Assembly (NCBI RefSeq): GCF_001877785.1
Contig: NZ_MINN01000085.1
Span: forward strand, 248,001 to 312,000
DNA: 64,000 bases
From: Rossellomorea aquimaris
GTDB lineage: Bacteria > Bacillota > Bacilli > Bacillales > Bacillaceae_B
Direction: 5' to 3'
This document shows, one piece after another, positions 26,924-36,303 of this stretch. The translations under genes and the position numbers were made by a program. Under the pieces are notes generated by a model, which saw nothing but the letters and a program-made list of their open reading frames with translations, made no database searches and was not told the DNA's origin. Each line of letters begins with the position of its first letter. Within the stretch, counting starts at the first letter, position 1.

Positions 26924-27130
26924 TTCAATGCCAGTGCAATAAGTAAAACATTCGACTTTGGGGACTTCAATGATTCTTATCCAAAATGGGAATTTGTTGG
27001 AGTCGCCATTCTTATTTTAAGATGAGATAAAAAAGGAACACATTCAGATAATATGTTACAATAGACAGTAAAGAATTGGGCAGACTATTATATATCCGGA
27101 TAGTATGCCTGCTAAAAGGAGTTTTGCATC

Positions 27131-27688
27131 TTGGGCAAAGTTGCATGCCTGACAGGTTATAAATCCTTTGAGCTGGGAATTTTCAAGCAAGACGATAAAG
27201 CGGTTCATTACATAAAACAGGCATTAAGAAAAGAATTGCTTTCCCTGCTGGACGAGGGTCTCGAATGGGTGACGATCAGCGGGCAGCTGGGTGTGGAATT
27301 ATGGGGTGCCGAAGTCGTGTTTGACCTCCAGGAGGAATACCCGGAATTGAAACTGGCGGTGCTGACACCCTTTCTCAATCAGGAAGAAAACTGGAATGAA
27401 AGTAATAAGGAATATTACGAAATGATACTCAGTCAGGCTGATTTCGTCGATTCTGTATCCAAAGAACCTTACAAAAGTCCGCAGCAATTCAGAAACCGCA
27501 ATATTTTATTCTTGAACAAGACACAGGTTCTAATTATATTATTCGATGAGGAAAAAGAAGGCTCACCAAAATATTTTTATGAGGAAGCCTTAAGGTATAA
27601 AGAAAGCAATCCTGATTTTGAAGTCAGGTCCATCTCCTTTCAGGATCTGCAATGGGTAGTGGAAGAAGAACAGTGGAAAAACGAATGA
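27131..27688 (+). CDS. ypsA: YpsA, SLOG-superfamily protein (DUF1273)
   Basis: 185 residues from TTG 27131, with aaaaggag 10 bases before. The Rossmann-like SLOG fold is suggested by [15 protein letters not shown] at the N terminus, [18 protein letters not shown] with its Gly-rich nucleotide loop, and [14 protein letters not shown]. YpsA is linked to cell division in Firmicutes and lies beside gpsB, as here. An extended -10-like TGTTACAAT (27054-27062) precedes it. Confidence 0.88.
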   Translation: MGKVACLTGYKSFELGIFKQDDKAVHYIKQALRKELLSLLDEGLEWVTISGQLGVELWGAEVVFDLQEEYPELKLAVLTPFLNQEENWNESNKEYYEMILSQADFVDSVSKEPYKSPQQFRNRNILFLNKTQVLIILFDEEKEGSPKYFYEEALRYKESNPDFEVRSISFQDLQWVVEEEQWKNE

Positions 27689-27791
27689 GTTTGTTATTGA
27701 TAATTAAGCAGGATTCCTGCTTTCTTTAAAATGATTGACAAAGTGAAGGTAATTTGAAAAAATGAAAAAGATTAATGCAGAGGTGAATGTG

Positions 27792-28097
27792 ATGATTTCA
27801 GATAAAGTGAAGTTAACGGCTAAAGATATTCTGGAAAAAGAATTTAAAAGCGGTATGCGTGGCTACAAGTCCGAAGACGTAGATAAGTTCCTTGATTTGA
27901 TAATAAAAGACTATGAAACCTTTCATCAGGAAATAGAAGAACTTCAACAGGAGAATCTGCGCTTAAAGAAGCAGGTTGAAGGAGCAAATAAGCGTCCTGC
28001 GGCTCAGCCTCAAGCGTCCGGCACCACAAACTTCGATATTCTCAAGCGGTTATCCAACCTTGAGAAACATGTTTTCGGGAATAAGCTTTACGATTAA
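27792..28097 (+). CDS. gpsB: cell cycle protein GpsB
   Basis: 101 residues. A DivIVA-like coiled-coil protein that shuttles PBP1 (the ponA product, also in this window) between septum and lateral wall. N-terminal lipid/PBP-binding part [30 protein letters not shown], central coiled coil [15 protein letters not shown], a short linker, and the conserved end [20 protein letters not shown] 27792 with agaggtga is chosen over the longer frame from 27762 because it reproduces the B. subtilis start. Confidence 0.95.
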   Translation: MISDKVKLTAKDILEKEFKSGMRGYKSEDVDKFLDLIIKDYETFHQEIEELQQENLRLKKQVEGANKRPAAQPQASGTTNFDILKRLSNLEKHVFGNKLYD

Positions 28098-28118
28098 TCG
28101 AGTGACATTTATTGACTG

Positions 28119-28147
28119 TTGAAATAGAGAAGATATTATTATATAAT
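28119..28147 (+). promoter_or_regulatory. promoter of rnpB
   Basis: TTGAAA (28119-28124), a 17-base spacer, TATAAT (28142-28147), placing the start about 10 bases before the rnpB P1 stem. TTGACT/TATTAT at 28112/28134 is an overlapping alternative. Confidence 0.65.
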
Positions 28148-28157
28148 AAACAATGCT

Positions 28158-28569
28158 GATCCTTAATAGCGTTTGGGTAATCGCTGCAGCTTACTGCTGT
28201 AGAGGAAAGTCCATGCTCGCACGGTGCTGAGATGCCCGTAGTGTTCGTGCCTAGCCAATTCATAAGCTAGGGCAGCTCAAGTTCTTGAGTTGACGGCAGG
28301 GAAAATACCTACGTCCTTTTCGGATATGGTATGACTACCTTGAAAGTGCCACAGTGACGAAGTCCTGTTAGAAATGGCAGGAGTGGAACGAGGTAAACCC
28401 CACGAGCGAGAAACCCAAATTTGGTAGGGGAACCCTTTTGGAGGAAACGAACGAAGAAAGGGACAAAGGTAACCCTTTGTAGATAGATGATTACCGCCTT
28501 AGTACGAGATGACAAGTCGCTTGCAGTACAAAGGAACAAAACATGGCTTACAGAGCGCTATTTCAGGAG
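28158..28569 (+). ncRNA. rnpB: RNase P RNA, Bacillus type B
   Basis: The catalytic RNA of RNase P. Conserved blocks are read directly: gaggaaagtccatgctcgca, the ggtgctgagatgcccgtag segment, ctagggcag, gaaagtgccacagtgacgaag, the gtggaacg-ggtaaacccc region, cgagcgagaaacccaaatttgg, and near the 3' end tagatagatgatt and gaacaaaacatggcttacagag. P1 arms taatagcg / cgctattt bracket the gene. The order follows B. subtilis (gpsB-rnpB-ypsC). Ends are set to within a few bases by P1. Confidence 0.97.
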
Positions 28570-28598
28570 AAGACAATCTTTTTGACTACAAACCCAAG

Positions 28599-28650
28599 TG
28601 ACTGATCCATTCAGGTATACATTACCTTTGGCATCAGTCCTTTTTGTTTT
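28599..28650 (+). terminator. terminator after rnpB
   Basis: gactgat (28600-28606) pairs with atcagtc (28633-28639), with inner caggta/taccttt pairing, then tttttgtttttc. A second short hairpin, agcctc/gaggct, follows at 28653-28675. Confidence 0.7.
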
Positions 28651-28747
28651 TCAGCCTCTATTTAAGGAGGAGGCTAAGACAGCAGTTTACAAATATAAGA
28701 AATCGAACATACTGTGTAATTGAATCGAGACGGACGAGGTGTTTTGA

Positions 28748-29896
28748 ATGGGTACATATACATTGATTGCCACAGCAGCCATGGGACTGGAGGCAATCGT
28801 AGCACGGGAAGTGAAGGACTTGGGGTATGAATGCCAAGTCGAAAACGGGAAGGTCCTTTTCAAAGGGGATGAAACAGCGATTGCGAGGGCCAATATGTGG
28901 CTTCGTACAGCGGACCGGATCAAGATACTGGTGGGCGAGTTCAAAGCTTATTCATTTGATGAACTTTTCGAGAATACCAAAAAGCTCCCTTGGGAAGGTT
29001 ACTTGCCTGAAGATGCGGAATTCCCTGTGCAGGGGAAGTCTGTCAAATCCAAGCTTTACAGTGTTCCCGACTGTCAGGCCATCGTAAAGAAGGCCATCGT
29101 CGAAAGGTTAAGGACAGCATATAAACGCACATCCTGGCTGGATGAAACAGGACCGCTTTATAAGATCGAAGTGGCGATTCATAAAGATAAAGCCAGCATC
29201 ACGCTGGATACGAGCGGGCAAGGCCTCCACAAAAGAGGGTACAGGATCGGTCAAGGGGAGGCTCCCCTTAAAGAAACACTTGCCGCTGCCCTGATTAAAT
29301 TGACAACGTGGAACCCTGACCGCCCTTTCCTTGATCCATTTTGCGGTTCCGGGACGATTCCCATTGAGGCCGCCCTAATCGGACAGAATATAGCTCCCGG
29401 GTTCAATCGGGAATTTTTATCAGAGAATTGGTCTTTCATACCATCTGGCATTTGGGATAAAGTCCGCATGGAAGCGGAAGATCTGGCCAATTATGACCAG
29501 CCGCTCGAGATAATCGGTACGGATATCGACCACAGGATGGTCAAAGTTTCTAAAGAAAATGCCCTGGAGGCAGGGCTCGGGGATTTGGTGAAGTTCAAAC
29601 AGATGCAAGTCAGGGATTTCACAACAGATCTTGAGTATGGTGTGGTAATCGGCAACCCTCCTTACGGTGAAAGGCTGGGGGAAAGGCCGGAGGTTGAGCG
29701 TATGTATAAAGAAATGGGACAGGCATTTGAAAAACTGGATACATGGTCTGTCTATATGCTCACTTCCCACGAAGACTTTGAACGGTTCTACGGCAAGCCT
29801 GCCACCAAGAAACGCAAGCTCTTCAATGGATTCATCCGGACTGATTATTATCAGTATTGGGGACCGCGTCCGCCAAGAAAAGAAAAGCCTGAATAA
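28748..29896 (+). CDS. ypsC: THUMP-domain 23S rRNA guanine-N2 methyltransferase family protein YpsC (RlmL-like)
   Basis: 382 residues. A THUMP RNA-binding domain (about 1-160; YTLIATAAMGLEAIVAREV) joins a Rossmann methyltransferase with SAM motif LDPFCGSGTIPIEAALIG, IIGTDIDHRMVKVSKENA and catalytic NPPYGERLG, typical for m2G formation in rRNA. The C-terminal end RPPRKEKPE is basic. Start ATG 28748 follows gacgaggtg. As in B. subtilis it follows rnpB. Confidence 0.92.
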   Translation: MGTYTLIATAAMGLEAIVAREVKDLGYECQVENGKVLFKGDETAIARANMWLRTADRIKILVGEFKAYSFDELFENTKKLPWEGYLPEDAEFPVQGKSVKSKLYSVPDCQAIVKKAIVERLRTAYKRTSWLDETGPLYKIEVAIHKDKASITLDTSGQGLHKRGYRIGQGEAPLKETLAAALIKLTTWNPDRPFLDPFCGSGTIPIEAALIGQNIAPGFNREFLSENWSFIPSGIWDKVRMEAEDLANYDQPLEIIGTDIDHRMVKVSKENALEAGLGDLVKFKQMQVRDFTTDLEYGVVIGNPPYGERLGERPEVERMYKEMGQAFEKLDTWSVYMLTSHEDFERFYGKPATKKRKLFNGFIRTDYYQYWGPRPPRKEKPE

Positions 29897-29965
29897 ATGA
29901 TTATGAATAAATCCGGCGCTTCCTGCGTATAATAGTGCTATCATTTTTAGGGGAGTGAAAAGAGG

Positions 29966-30145
29966 ATGGAACATTCTCTGACGGATTATCACAAAATTTA
30001 TCAGGCACTGGAGGGCTCTTTGTCATCCATCGCTTATGAAAATGAGGGGACAGAGAATATACAAGAGACCCTCATGGCCGCAAAGGTGAATTTAAACAGA
30101 GCATTTCAATACGAACTGCTGAGACAAAACAGAATATATGATTAA
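29966..30145 (+). CDS. small hypothetical helical protein
   Basis: 59 residues, MEHSLTDYHKIYQALEGSLS to the end LLRQNRIYD. It appears as two amphipathic helices; no motif recognised. A taggggagtg ribosome site stands about 10 bases before ATG 29966, and a strong terminator begins 8 bases after the stop, supporting a real gene. It lies between ypsC and ypvA. Confidence 0.65.
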   Translation: MEHSLTDYHKIYQALEGSLSSIAYENEGTENIQETLMAAKVNLNRAFQYELLRQNRIYD

Positions 30146-30152
30146 AACAGGG

Positions 30153-30201
30153 ACGCTCCATTCAAATGGCAATATCCCATTTGGATGGAACGTTCTTTTT
30201 T
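30153..30201 (+). terminator. strong terminator before ypvA
   Basis: cgctccattcaaatgg / ccatttggatggaacg, a 15-16 bp stem with one mismatch-like pair, followed by ttctttttt. Confidence 0.88.
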
Positions 30202-30283
30202 GTGGAGCAGGAAAGTGACAGGCTTTTTACTGCCTGATGACTTTTTAATAGATTCACAGTATAGAGGGATGCAGGAGGACATT

Positions 30284-32209
30284 ATGAAAAGAAAACTACC
30301 TTTCGAATTATCAAAAGAACAATCCTTTTACGAAGCACTCTCAGATTGGATCGGGGATGTATTCTACGATATCCTGCCTGATAAAGGATTCGACCTGCGT
30401 GATGAACAAGTTTTCATGGCTTTTCAACTAAATAAGGCATATAAAGAAAAACAAGTCATGTTTGCAGAAGCTGGAGTCGGCACCGGCAAGACATTGGTCT
30501 ATTTGCTGTACGCTTTGTCCTATGCGAGATATACCGGCAAGCCTGCCATCATTGCCTGCGCGGATGAAACCCTGATTGAACAGCTTGTGAAAAAAGACGG
30601 TGACATTGAAAAGCTGGAAAAGGCGCTTGACCTGAATATAGATGTCAGATTGGCCAAATCAAGGGAACAATATCTCTGTATAAAAAAACTGGAGGAAAAA
30701 CTCTCCGTGAATGAAAGCTTCCATGACATCTGGGAGGGCCTGCCTGAATTTGTCCATGAGAATAACTCAATGAACAAATTCAAGCATTACGGAGATCGTA
30801 AAGAGTATGCACATCTGCCTGATGAAGATTGGAATGAAATCGGGTGGGATTCCCTTCAGGACTGCATGTCATGCGTTTACCGCCATCGCTGCGGCCAGAC
30901 CCTTCACAGGGAGCATTATCGCAAGTCGGCGGATCTGATCGTATGTTCCCATGACTTCTACATGGAACATATTTGGACGAAGGATTCCCGCAAGCGGGAA
31001 GGACAGCTGCCGCTTCTCCCCGAGGCAAGCTCGGTCGTTTTTGACGAAGGGCACCTTTTGGAATTTGCCTCTCAGAAGGCGATGACTTACAGGATGAGGA
31101 TGGAGACATTGGAAAGCCTGCTTGAAAAATTATCGGCTTCAGATATGAGGGAGTCTACTCTTTATCAGATAGAAGACATCATGATGGCCAATGAAAGATG
31201 GTTCACGCTATTAGAGAAGGATGCTTGGTCGGAAATCGGGACGTCCAGGCAATATATCAACCGTTCATCCGCTGTACTGGAACAGGGAAAACAATTAACA
31301 GACAGTATCGAGAGCCTTTTGAATGAGCTGGTATTCGAATCTGAAATGTATGTGATGAATGACTATTTACTGAAGGTTGTAGAGGAGTATCTAGAGCAGA
31401 TTCAGTACTCGCTTAAATTATTCCTCGAAGATGAAAAAGGGATTTACTGGCTCGAGGCATCGGAGGACGAGCATACGTTTGTCGTTATGCCGAGACTGGT
31501 GGAAGAAATCCTAAGAACGAAAGTATTCTCGCAAAATATCCCGTTCATCTTCTCATCAGCCACATTGTCGTATAACAATGATTTTTCATATGTTGCAAAT
31601 TCGCTTGGGATCGGGAAATTTGAAAAATTCTCAGTCGATTCACCATATGAATACGATGATATGATGAAAATGTTCATAGCTGATCGTCTCCCCGGGGATG
31701 AAGCTAAATTTAAATATGCGCTTGACCAGATCGGGGAGAACGAAGGGAGATCACTCCTGTTATTTTCTTCAAAAGAAGAGATGGACGCTTTCAGGGCTTA
31801 TTACAAAAAAGAGTCCGGCCAGCCGTGGAAAGTAATTTTTGAAGGAGACAAGGAAATCAGCCTTACAGTAGAGGAATTCCAGCATGACCTCTCTTCTGTC
31901 CTTTGTTCGTATCATCTTTGGGAAGGACTCGATGTCCCGGGGGATTCCCTTTCACAGGTAGTGATCGTTTCCCTGCCTTTCCCGCCTAAAGACCCTGTAT
32001 TTGATGCTAAACGAAAGCATGCCGTGGACCCTGCCGGGGAAGTGGACACCCCATATATGCTCCTTCGCACGAGACAGGGAATCGGCCGTCTCATCCGTAC
32101 AAATGAAGACAGCGGAAAGGTTCACATCTTATTAAACGAGGAAGAAACGGCATTCAAAAAAGTGCTCCAAACTATCCTCCCCGTGGACGAAATGAAAATG
32201 GAAGTGTAA
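30284..32209 (+). CDS. ypvA: YpvA, DinG/XPD-type helicase with Fe-S cluster
   Basis: 641 residues, the length of B. subtilis YpvA. 5'-3' SF2 helicase: Walker A AEAGVGTGKT (Lys69), DEGH-type motif II in VVFDEGHLLEFAS, SAT in FSSATLSYN, and C-terminal CSYHLWEGLDVPG and RTRQGIGRLIRT. Four cysteines (132, 194, 197, 203) in the XPD/DinG Fe-S arrangement are intact, unlike the dinG product at 4361. It has no exonuclease domain. ATG 30284 follows gcaggagg; the frame from 30185 runs through the terminator and is rejected. Confidence 0.92.
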   Translation: MKRKLPFELSKEQSFYEALSDWIGDVFYDILPDKGFDLRDEQVFMAFQLNKAYKEKQVMFAEAGVGTGKTLVYLLYALSYARYTGKPAIIACADETLIEQLVKKDGDIEKLEKALDLNIDVRLAKSREQYLCIKKLEEKLSVNESFHDIWEGLPEFVHENNSMNKFKHYGDRKEYAHLPDEDWNEIGWDSLQDCMSCVYRHRCGQTLHREHYRKSADLIVCSHDFYMEHIWTKDSRKREGQLPLLPEASSVVFDEGHLLEFASQKAMTYRMRMETLESLLEKLSASDMRESTLYQIEDIMMANERWFTLLEKDAWSEIGTSRQYINRSSAVLEQGKQLTDSIESLLNELVFESEMYVMNDYLLKVVEEYLEQIQYSLKLFLEDEKGIYWLEASEDEHTFVVMPRLVEEILRTKVFSQNIPFIFSSATLSYNNDFSYVANSLGIGKFEKFSVDSPYEYDDMMKMFIADRLPGDEAKFKYALDQIGENEGRSLLLFSSKEEMDAFRAYYKKESGQPWKVIFEGDKEISLTVEEFQHDLSSVLCSYHLWEGLDVPGDSLSQVVIVSLPFPPKDPVFDAKRKHAVDPAGEVDTPYMLLRTRQGIGRLIRTNEDSGKVHILLNEEETAFKKVLQTILPVDEMKMEV

Positions 32210-32248
32210 TTAATATGTTGCTGACATAATAATGTTTTAGCCTAAGTG

Positions 32249-32299
32249 AAACCCGAACTAATATCCCCTATAAGAGGGGCAAATTGGTTCGGGTTTTTT
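32249..32299 (+). terminator. terminator after ypvA, repeated cassette
   Basis: aaacccgaacta / ttggttcgggtttttt, with an inner ccccta...aggggc hairpin. It shares cctaagtgaaacccgaacta with the cassette at 61951 and lies 30 bases before family R copy 4. Confidence 0.85.
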
Positions 32300-32328
32300 G
32301 TTTGAATGTACCGTCATAAGTGACTCTA

Positions 32329-32465
32329 TCCAGCGGTTGATTGGAGTGCAAGACTCAGACTCCTGCGGGAAGAGTAGCTAATGTGAGACCCCGCAGGGAG
32401 GTACGACCGAGGAGGCTCACGGGCTGCCCGCGGAAAGCGGAGTCTTGCACGGAAATCAATAGCGG
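32329..32465 (+). repeat. family R long-hairpin repeat, copy 4
   Basis: Complete, uninterrupted copy: ttgattggagtgcaagac on the left, gtcttgcacggaaatcaa on the right, inner gtagctaatgtgagacc and ggctcacgggctgcccgcgg. It occupies the ypvA-ypwA gap (389 bases) together with the terminator and a weak promoter. Confidence 0.87.
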
Positions 32466-32534
32466 TGTTTAGAGAACGCTCCAGAATCTTTGTCTTACAC
32501 TATGATTTTTAGTTTTCCCTCCATTGCAAATTCT

Positions 32535-32563
32535 TTTAGAAGTATTTGTCAGAAAAATATGAT
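32535..32563 (+). promoter_or_regulatory. possible promoter of the M32 carboxypeptidase gene
   Basis: TTTAGA (32535-32540), a 17-base spacer, TATGAT (32558-32563), 36 bases before the start codon. Weak -35. Confidence 0.4.
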
Positions 32564-32598
32564 AAAATGGAGGGGATGTTTACTAAGGGGGCTTTAAT

Positions 32599-34110
32599 AT
32601 GAGAGAAGAATTAGTAGAAATGAAAGACAGCTTTCTCGACTATGTAAAGAAAATGACAGCGTATAACGAGGCACTTGGACTTTTATTCTGGGATTTACGG
32701 ACAGGTGCTCCCAAAAATGGTGTGGAGCAGCGTTCAGAAGTCATCGGGATGCTTTCATCCGAATTATTTGCCATGTCCACTTCGAATGATATGGCTGCTT
32801 ATCTCGCTAAGCTGTCTCCAAACAAGGATGAGCTGGATGAAATGACACAAAAATTGCTTGAGGAGTGCCAGAAAGATTATGACCGGAATAAAAAAATCCC
32901 GTCATCCGAATACAAAGAATATGTCATTCTTCAATCAAAAGCAGAAAATATCTGGGAAGATGCTAAATCCAAAGCGGACTTCAACATGTTTCAGCCGTAT
33001 TTAGAGAAACTCGTATCTTATACGAAACGGTTCATCAGCTATTGGGGATATGAGAACAATAAATATGATACCCTCCTTGATATGTATGAACCAGGGGTGA
33101 CGGTAGAAATCCTAGACAGGGTATTCGGCGAATTGAGGGACAAGATCGTTCCACTGGTACATAGAATATCAGAATCAGAAAACAAACCAAAGACGGAATT
33201 CCTATATGAACATTTCCCAAAAGAACAACAAAAGGATTTCAGTTTGAAGATCCTTGCTCAAATGGGGTATGACTTCAATTCCGGAAGGCTTGATGAAACC
33301 GTTCATCCTTTCGCAATCGGTTTGAATCCAGGCGATGTGAGAGTTACAACGAAATACGACGAAAAAGATTGGCGTACTGCTGTTTTCGGCACGATTCACG
33401 AAGGAGGGCACGCCCTTTACGAACAGAATATATCAGAAGACCTGACCGGGACGCCATTATGCTCTGGTACATCGATGGGGATACATGAATCACAGTCATT
33501 ATTTTATGAGAATTTTGTGGGAAGAAATTATTCGTTCTGGAAACAGAATTATGATTTGCTAAAACAATATGCCGATGGACAATTCGATTCAGTGGATCTT
33601 GACCAGTTTTATCAAGCGATCAATGAATCAAAGCCTTCATTGATCAGGATAGAAGCAGACGAACTGACATATGCCCTGCATATCATCATTCGCTACGAAA
33701 TTGAAAAAGGCTTGTTCAATGACGAAATCGAAGTGAAAGACCTGCCTGAAATCTGGAACCAGAAGTACGAAGAATACCTTGGAATCAAGCCTGCAAATAA
33801 TGGTGAAGGCGTGCTACAGGATGTTCACTGGGCAGGCGGCAGCTTCGGATACTTCCCATCATATGCATTAGGGTATATGTACGCTGCACAATTCAAGAAA
33901 GCGATGGAAAAAGATATTCCCGACTTTGATGAAATGCTCGAAAAAGGCGATCTTTCACTTATCAAAGAGTGGCTGACCGATCATGTTCATCAATGGGGAA
34001 AAATGAGAAAGCCGCTTGAGATCCTTGAAGAGGTGACAGGCGAAGGATTGAATGCTTCTTATCTTGCAGATTATCTCATAGAAAAATATACCAAAGTTTA
34101 TTCACTTTAA
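32599..34110 (+). CDS. ypwA: M32 family metallocarboxypeptidase (YpwA)
   Basis: 503 residues, the family's usual length. A zinc-dependent carboxypeptidase with a large, almost all-helical fold. The active-site motif HEGGH is at 267-271 (GTIHEGGHALYEQ). Downstream family segments GTSMGIHESQSLFYENFVGR (third ligand and substrate-site region), SLIRIEADELTYALHIIIRYEIE and GVLQDVHWAGGSFGYFPSYALG are intact. ATG 32599 follows aagggggctt. Cytoplasmic; probably peptide turnover. Confidence 0.93.
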   Translation: MREELVEMKDSFLDYVKKMTAYNEALGLLFWDLRTGAPKNGVEQRSEVIGMLSSELFAMSTSNDMAAYLAKLSPNKDELDEMTQKLLEECQKDYDRNKKIPSSEYKEYVILQSKAENIWEDAKSKADFNMFQPYLEKLVSYTKRFISYWGYENNKYDTLLDMYEPGVTVEILDRVFGELRDKIVPLVHRISESENKPKTEFLYEHFPKEQQKDFSLKILAQMGYDFNSGRLDETVHPFAIGLNPGDVRVTTKYDEKDWRTAVFGTIHEGGHALYEQNISEDLTGTPLCSGTSMGIHESQSLFYENFVGRNYSFWKQNYDLLKQYADGQFDSVDLDQFYQAINESKPSLIRIEADELTYALHIIIRYEIEKGLFNDEIEVKDLPEIWNQKYEEYLGIKPANNGEGVLQDVHWAGGSFGYFPSYALGYMYAAQFKKAMEKDIPDFDEMLEKGDLSLIKEWLTDHVHQWGKMRKPLEILEEVTGEGLNASYLADYLIEKYTKVYSL

Positions 34111-34114
34111 AAAA

Positions 34115-34152
34115 AAGACCGCTTCATTAAAATCCTGAAGCGGTCTTTTTTT
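34115..34152. terminator. bidirectional terminator between ypwA and the oxidase operon
   Basis: aagaccgcttca / tgaagcggtctt (34115-34126 with 34136-34147), with A-run left and T-run right. Confidence 0.9.
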
Positions 34153-34155
34153 ACT

Positions 34156-35805
34156 TTACCAAACCTTGAACCCTTTTGAAGGAGGCGGGCCATTTTGGAA
34201 CATATCCATAAAAGGTACTGTGTAGGCAATCAGAATGAGTGCTGCGAGCACTGTGAGCCAAATTTTCCAGTTTTCGAGTACCATCGGTGTTTTTTCTGCA
34301 CCCCCGGCCACTTCCCCGACGGGAAATTCTTCTTCCCCTTTAGGAGCGAAGAAAGCGAGGTTGATGAAAATGTATAACACAAGAATGATTCCGATGAAAA
34401 GGATCGTTCCCCCGACAGCCTGTGCAACCTGATAGGGAATCCAGTCGAGTGCCTGCGGAGCATCTCCATAGGTTGAGAAGGAAGAACGTCTTGGTGCTCC
34501 CAATAAACCGACAGCATGCATGGCGCCGGACATGATGCTCATCCCGGCTGACCAAACCACAGCCTGCACAATGGCCATTTTATTCATGGCCTTCGTCAAT
34601 ACTCGTCCTGTCAAGTGAGGGACCAGCCAGTAAGAAATTCCGAAGAATGTCAAAACCACTGAAGTGGCGAGTGTCAAGTGAAAGTGACCTGTTACCCAGA
34701 TCGTATTATGGACAACCTGGTTCATCTGGTTGGAAGCGTTGATCAATCCACCTGCACCTGCAGGGATAAAGGCGACCATGCCGATGAAAGGAACGGTAAA
34801 TCGTGCATCTCCCCAAGGAAGCTTCTTAAACCAGCCGAACAGCCCTGACCCGCCCTTGGAACGTCCATACATCTCAAACGTTGCAAAAAGTGAGAAAGCA
34901 GTCATCAATGAAGGGATGACAACCATGAACGTAAGAACAACCTGAAGGAATTTCCAGAATGCATCAATTCCCGGTTCCACCAACTGATGGTGAAAGCCGA
35001 CAGGTATAGAGAATAAAAGAAATAGCACAAAAGAAAGCCTGGCCAATGCGTCGGAGAAGATTTTCCCCCCTATTATTTTCGGGATGATTGCGTACCATGC
35101 CATATAGGCGGGCAGTAACCAGAAATACACGAGAGGATGACCGAAATACCAGAATAACGTCCTGCTGATCAGTACATCGACTCTATCGACAAGACCGAGT
35201 GACCATGGCAGCAGCTGAAATAAAACAGTGCCTGCGACCCCTAAAGTCGCTACTATCCAAAGCACAATATTGATGACCGCCATGAAAGTCAGGAGCGGAC
35301 TCGGTTCTCCTCTATGCTCTTTTCTCCACTCTGCATATTTCATGATCATCCCGGTGCCGCCTAACCAGCTGCCGACAACGACAAATGTCAATCCGAGATA
35401 AAAGATCCAATGAGCTTTCAGCGGAGCATAAAACGTGTATAGGACAGTCGCTTCGTTCAAAAGGATCATGACTGCCGACATCGCTGTCCCGATCAGCATC
35501 ACCCAGAAACCGAGCCATCCGAACAGGCGGGATGTGCTTGAATAGGTGCCGGATGTCCTTGAAATGGCAGCATGCTGAAAACCAAGGATAAAGAACGTGG
35601 TCAATACAAGGCCAAGCAGTACGCCATGGACGGTAAGAACTTGATAATAGCCGATCCCTGCAGGCAGCGTGAAGGTTCCGGAACGGACCAGAACTTGTAA
35701 CAGACCAGCAAGTCCCCCGAGTGCAAGTGCGATGAAACCGACATATATATGTGCCATCGCAAGTTTTCCATCTCTGCGGTCAATTTTTATAAAACGATCT
35801 GACAT
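34156..35805 (-). CDS. cbaA: ba3-type cytochrome c oxidase subunit I
   Basis: 549 residues with about 13 membrane helices. Heme-copper oxidase of the B type: HAAISRTSG-type helix II region, the CuB/tyrosine helix YFGHPLVYFWLLPAYMAWY, HHQLVEPG, and the heme ligand region NTIWVTGHFHLTLATS. The proton-pumping terminal oxidase passes electrons from cytochrome c to oxygen; B-type enzymes generally work at low oxygen. It is third in the IIa-II-I operon, its start two bases from the subunit II stop. Confidence 0.92.
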   Translation of the reverse strand: MSDRFIKIDRRDGKLAMAHIYVGFIALALGGLAGLLQVLVRSGTFTLPAGIGYYQVLTVHGVLLGLVLTTFFILGFQHAAISRTSGTYSSTSRLFGWLGFWVMLIGTAMSAVMILLNEATVLYTFYAPLKAHWIFYLGLTFVVVGSWLGGTGMIMKYAEWRKEHRGEPSPLLTFMAVINIVLWIVATLGVAGTVLFQLLPWSLGLVDRVDVLISRTLFWYFGHPLVYFWLLPAYMAWYAIIPKIIGGKIFSDALARLSFVLFLLFSIPVGFHHQLVEPGIDAFWKFLQVVLTFMVVIPSLMTAFSLFATFEMYGRSKGGSGLFGWFKKLPWGDARFTVPFIGMVAFIPAGAGGLINASNQMNQVVHNTIWVTGHFHLTLATSVVLTFFGISYWLVPHLTGRVLTKAMNKMAIVQAVVWSAGMSIMSGAMHAVGLLGAPRRSSFSTYGDAPQALDWIPYQVAQAVGGTILFIGIILVLYIFINLAFFAPKGEEEFPVGEVAGGAEKTPMVLENWKIWLTVLAALILIAYTVPFMDMFQNGPPPSKGFKVW

Positions 35806-35806
35806 T

Positions 35807-36289
35807 TCAGTCCACCACCTTAATCATGGATTTCATTGTATGATGACCAACTCCGCAGTACTCGTTGCAAACGACTAAAAATTCGCCGGTCTTATCCAAT
35901 GTTGTTGTATATTCACTGATGTATCCGGGTTCAAGCATCATGTTGATATTAGTCCCGGCAACCTCAAACCCGTGGATGACATCTTTGGTTGTTGCGATGA
36001 TTTTCAGCCTGGATCCCTTGGGCACTTCTACTTCCCCGGGATTATAGAGGAAAGTGGAAGCCACAAGGACCAGTTCGTAATCCCATTCTTTCCCTTTGAC
36101 TTTCTTTAATCCGGGTTCATCAAAAGGTGCGATCACGTCCACTTGTTCAGGGTTAATATAGGCCTTCGCGCTTGGGGGCTGATGGCCCTGGTGAAAAGCA
36201 CTGATACCCAAAATGATTAAAAAGATAATAAGAGAGCTGGTTCCAAGGGTCAACCACCATTTTTCATAACGATGCATGTGCATGTTCAA
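35807..36289 (-). CDS. cbaB: ba3-type cytochrome c oxidase subunit II (CuA subunit)
   Basis: 160 residues: one N-terminal membrane helix (about 12-33) and a cupredoxin domain outside the membrane. The CuA ligands are visible as CNEYCGVGHHTM (C-x3-C-x3-H then M) and the upstream histidine in VIHGFEVAGTNINMML. It accepts electrons from cytochrome c. The short length is typical for ba3 oxidases. Ribosome site aaggagtga. Confidence 0.92.
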   Translation of the reverse strand: MNMHMHRYEKWWLTLGTSSLIIFLIILGISAFHQGHQPPSAKAYINPEQVDVIAPFDEPGLKKVKGKEWDYELVLVASTFLYNPGEVEVPKGSRLKIIATTKDVIHGFEVAGTNINMMLEPGYISEYTTTLDKTGEFLVVCNEYCGVGHHTMKSMIKVVD

Positions 36290-36303
36290 TCACTCCTTCT
36301 GCT

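Noticed and set aside
26924-27060. Terminator after cotD
   Set aside because: Only a five-base cgact/agtcg pairing is seen, without a T-run, so it is not called.
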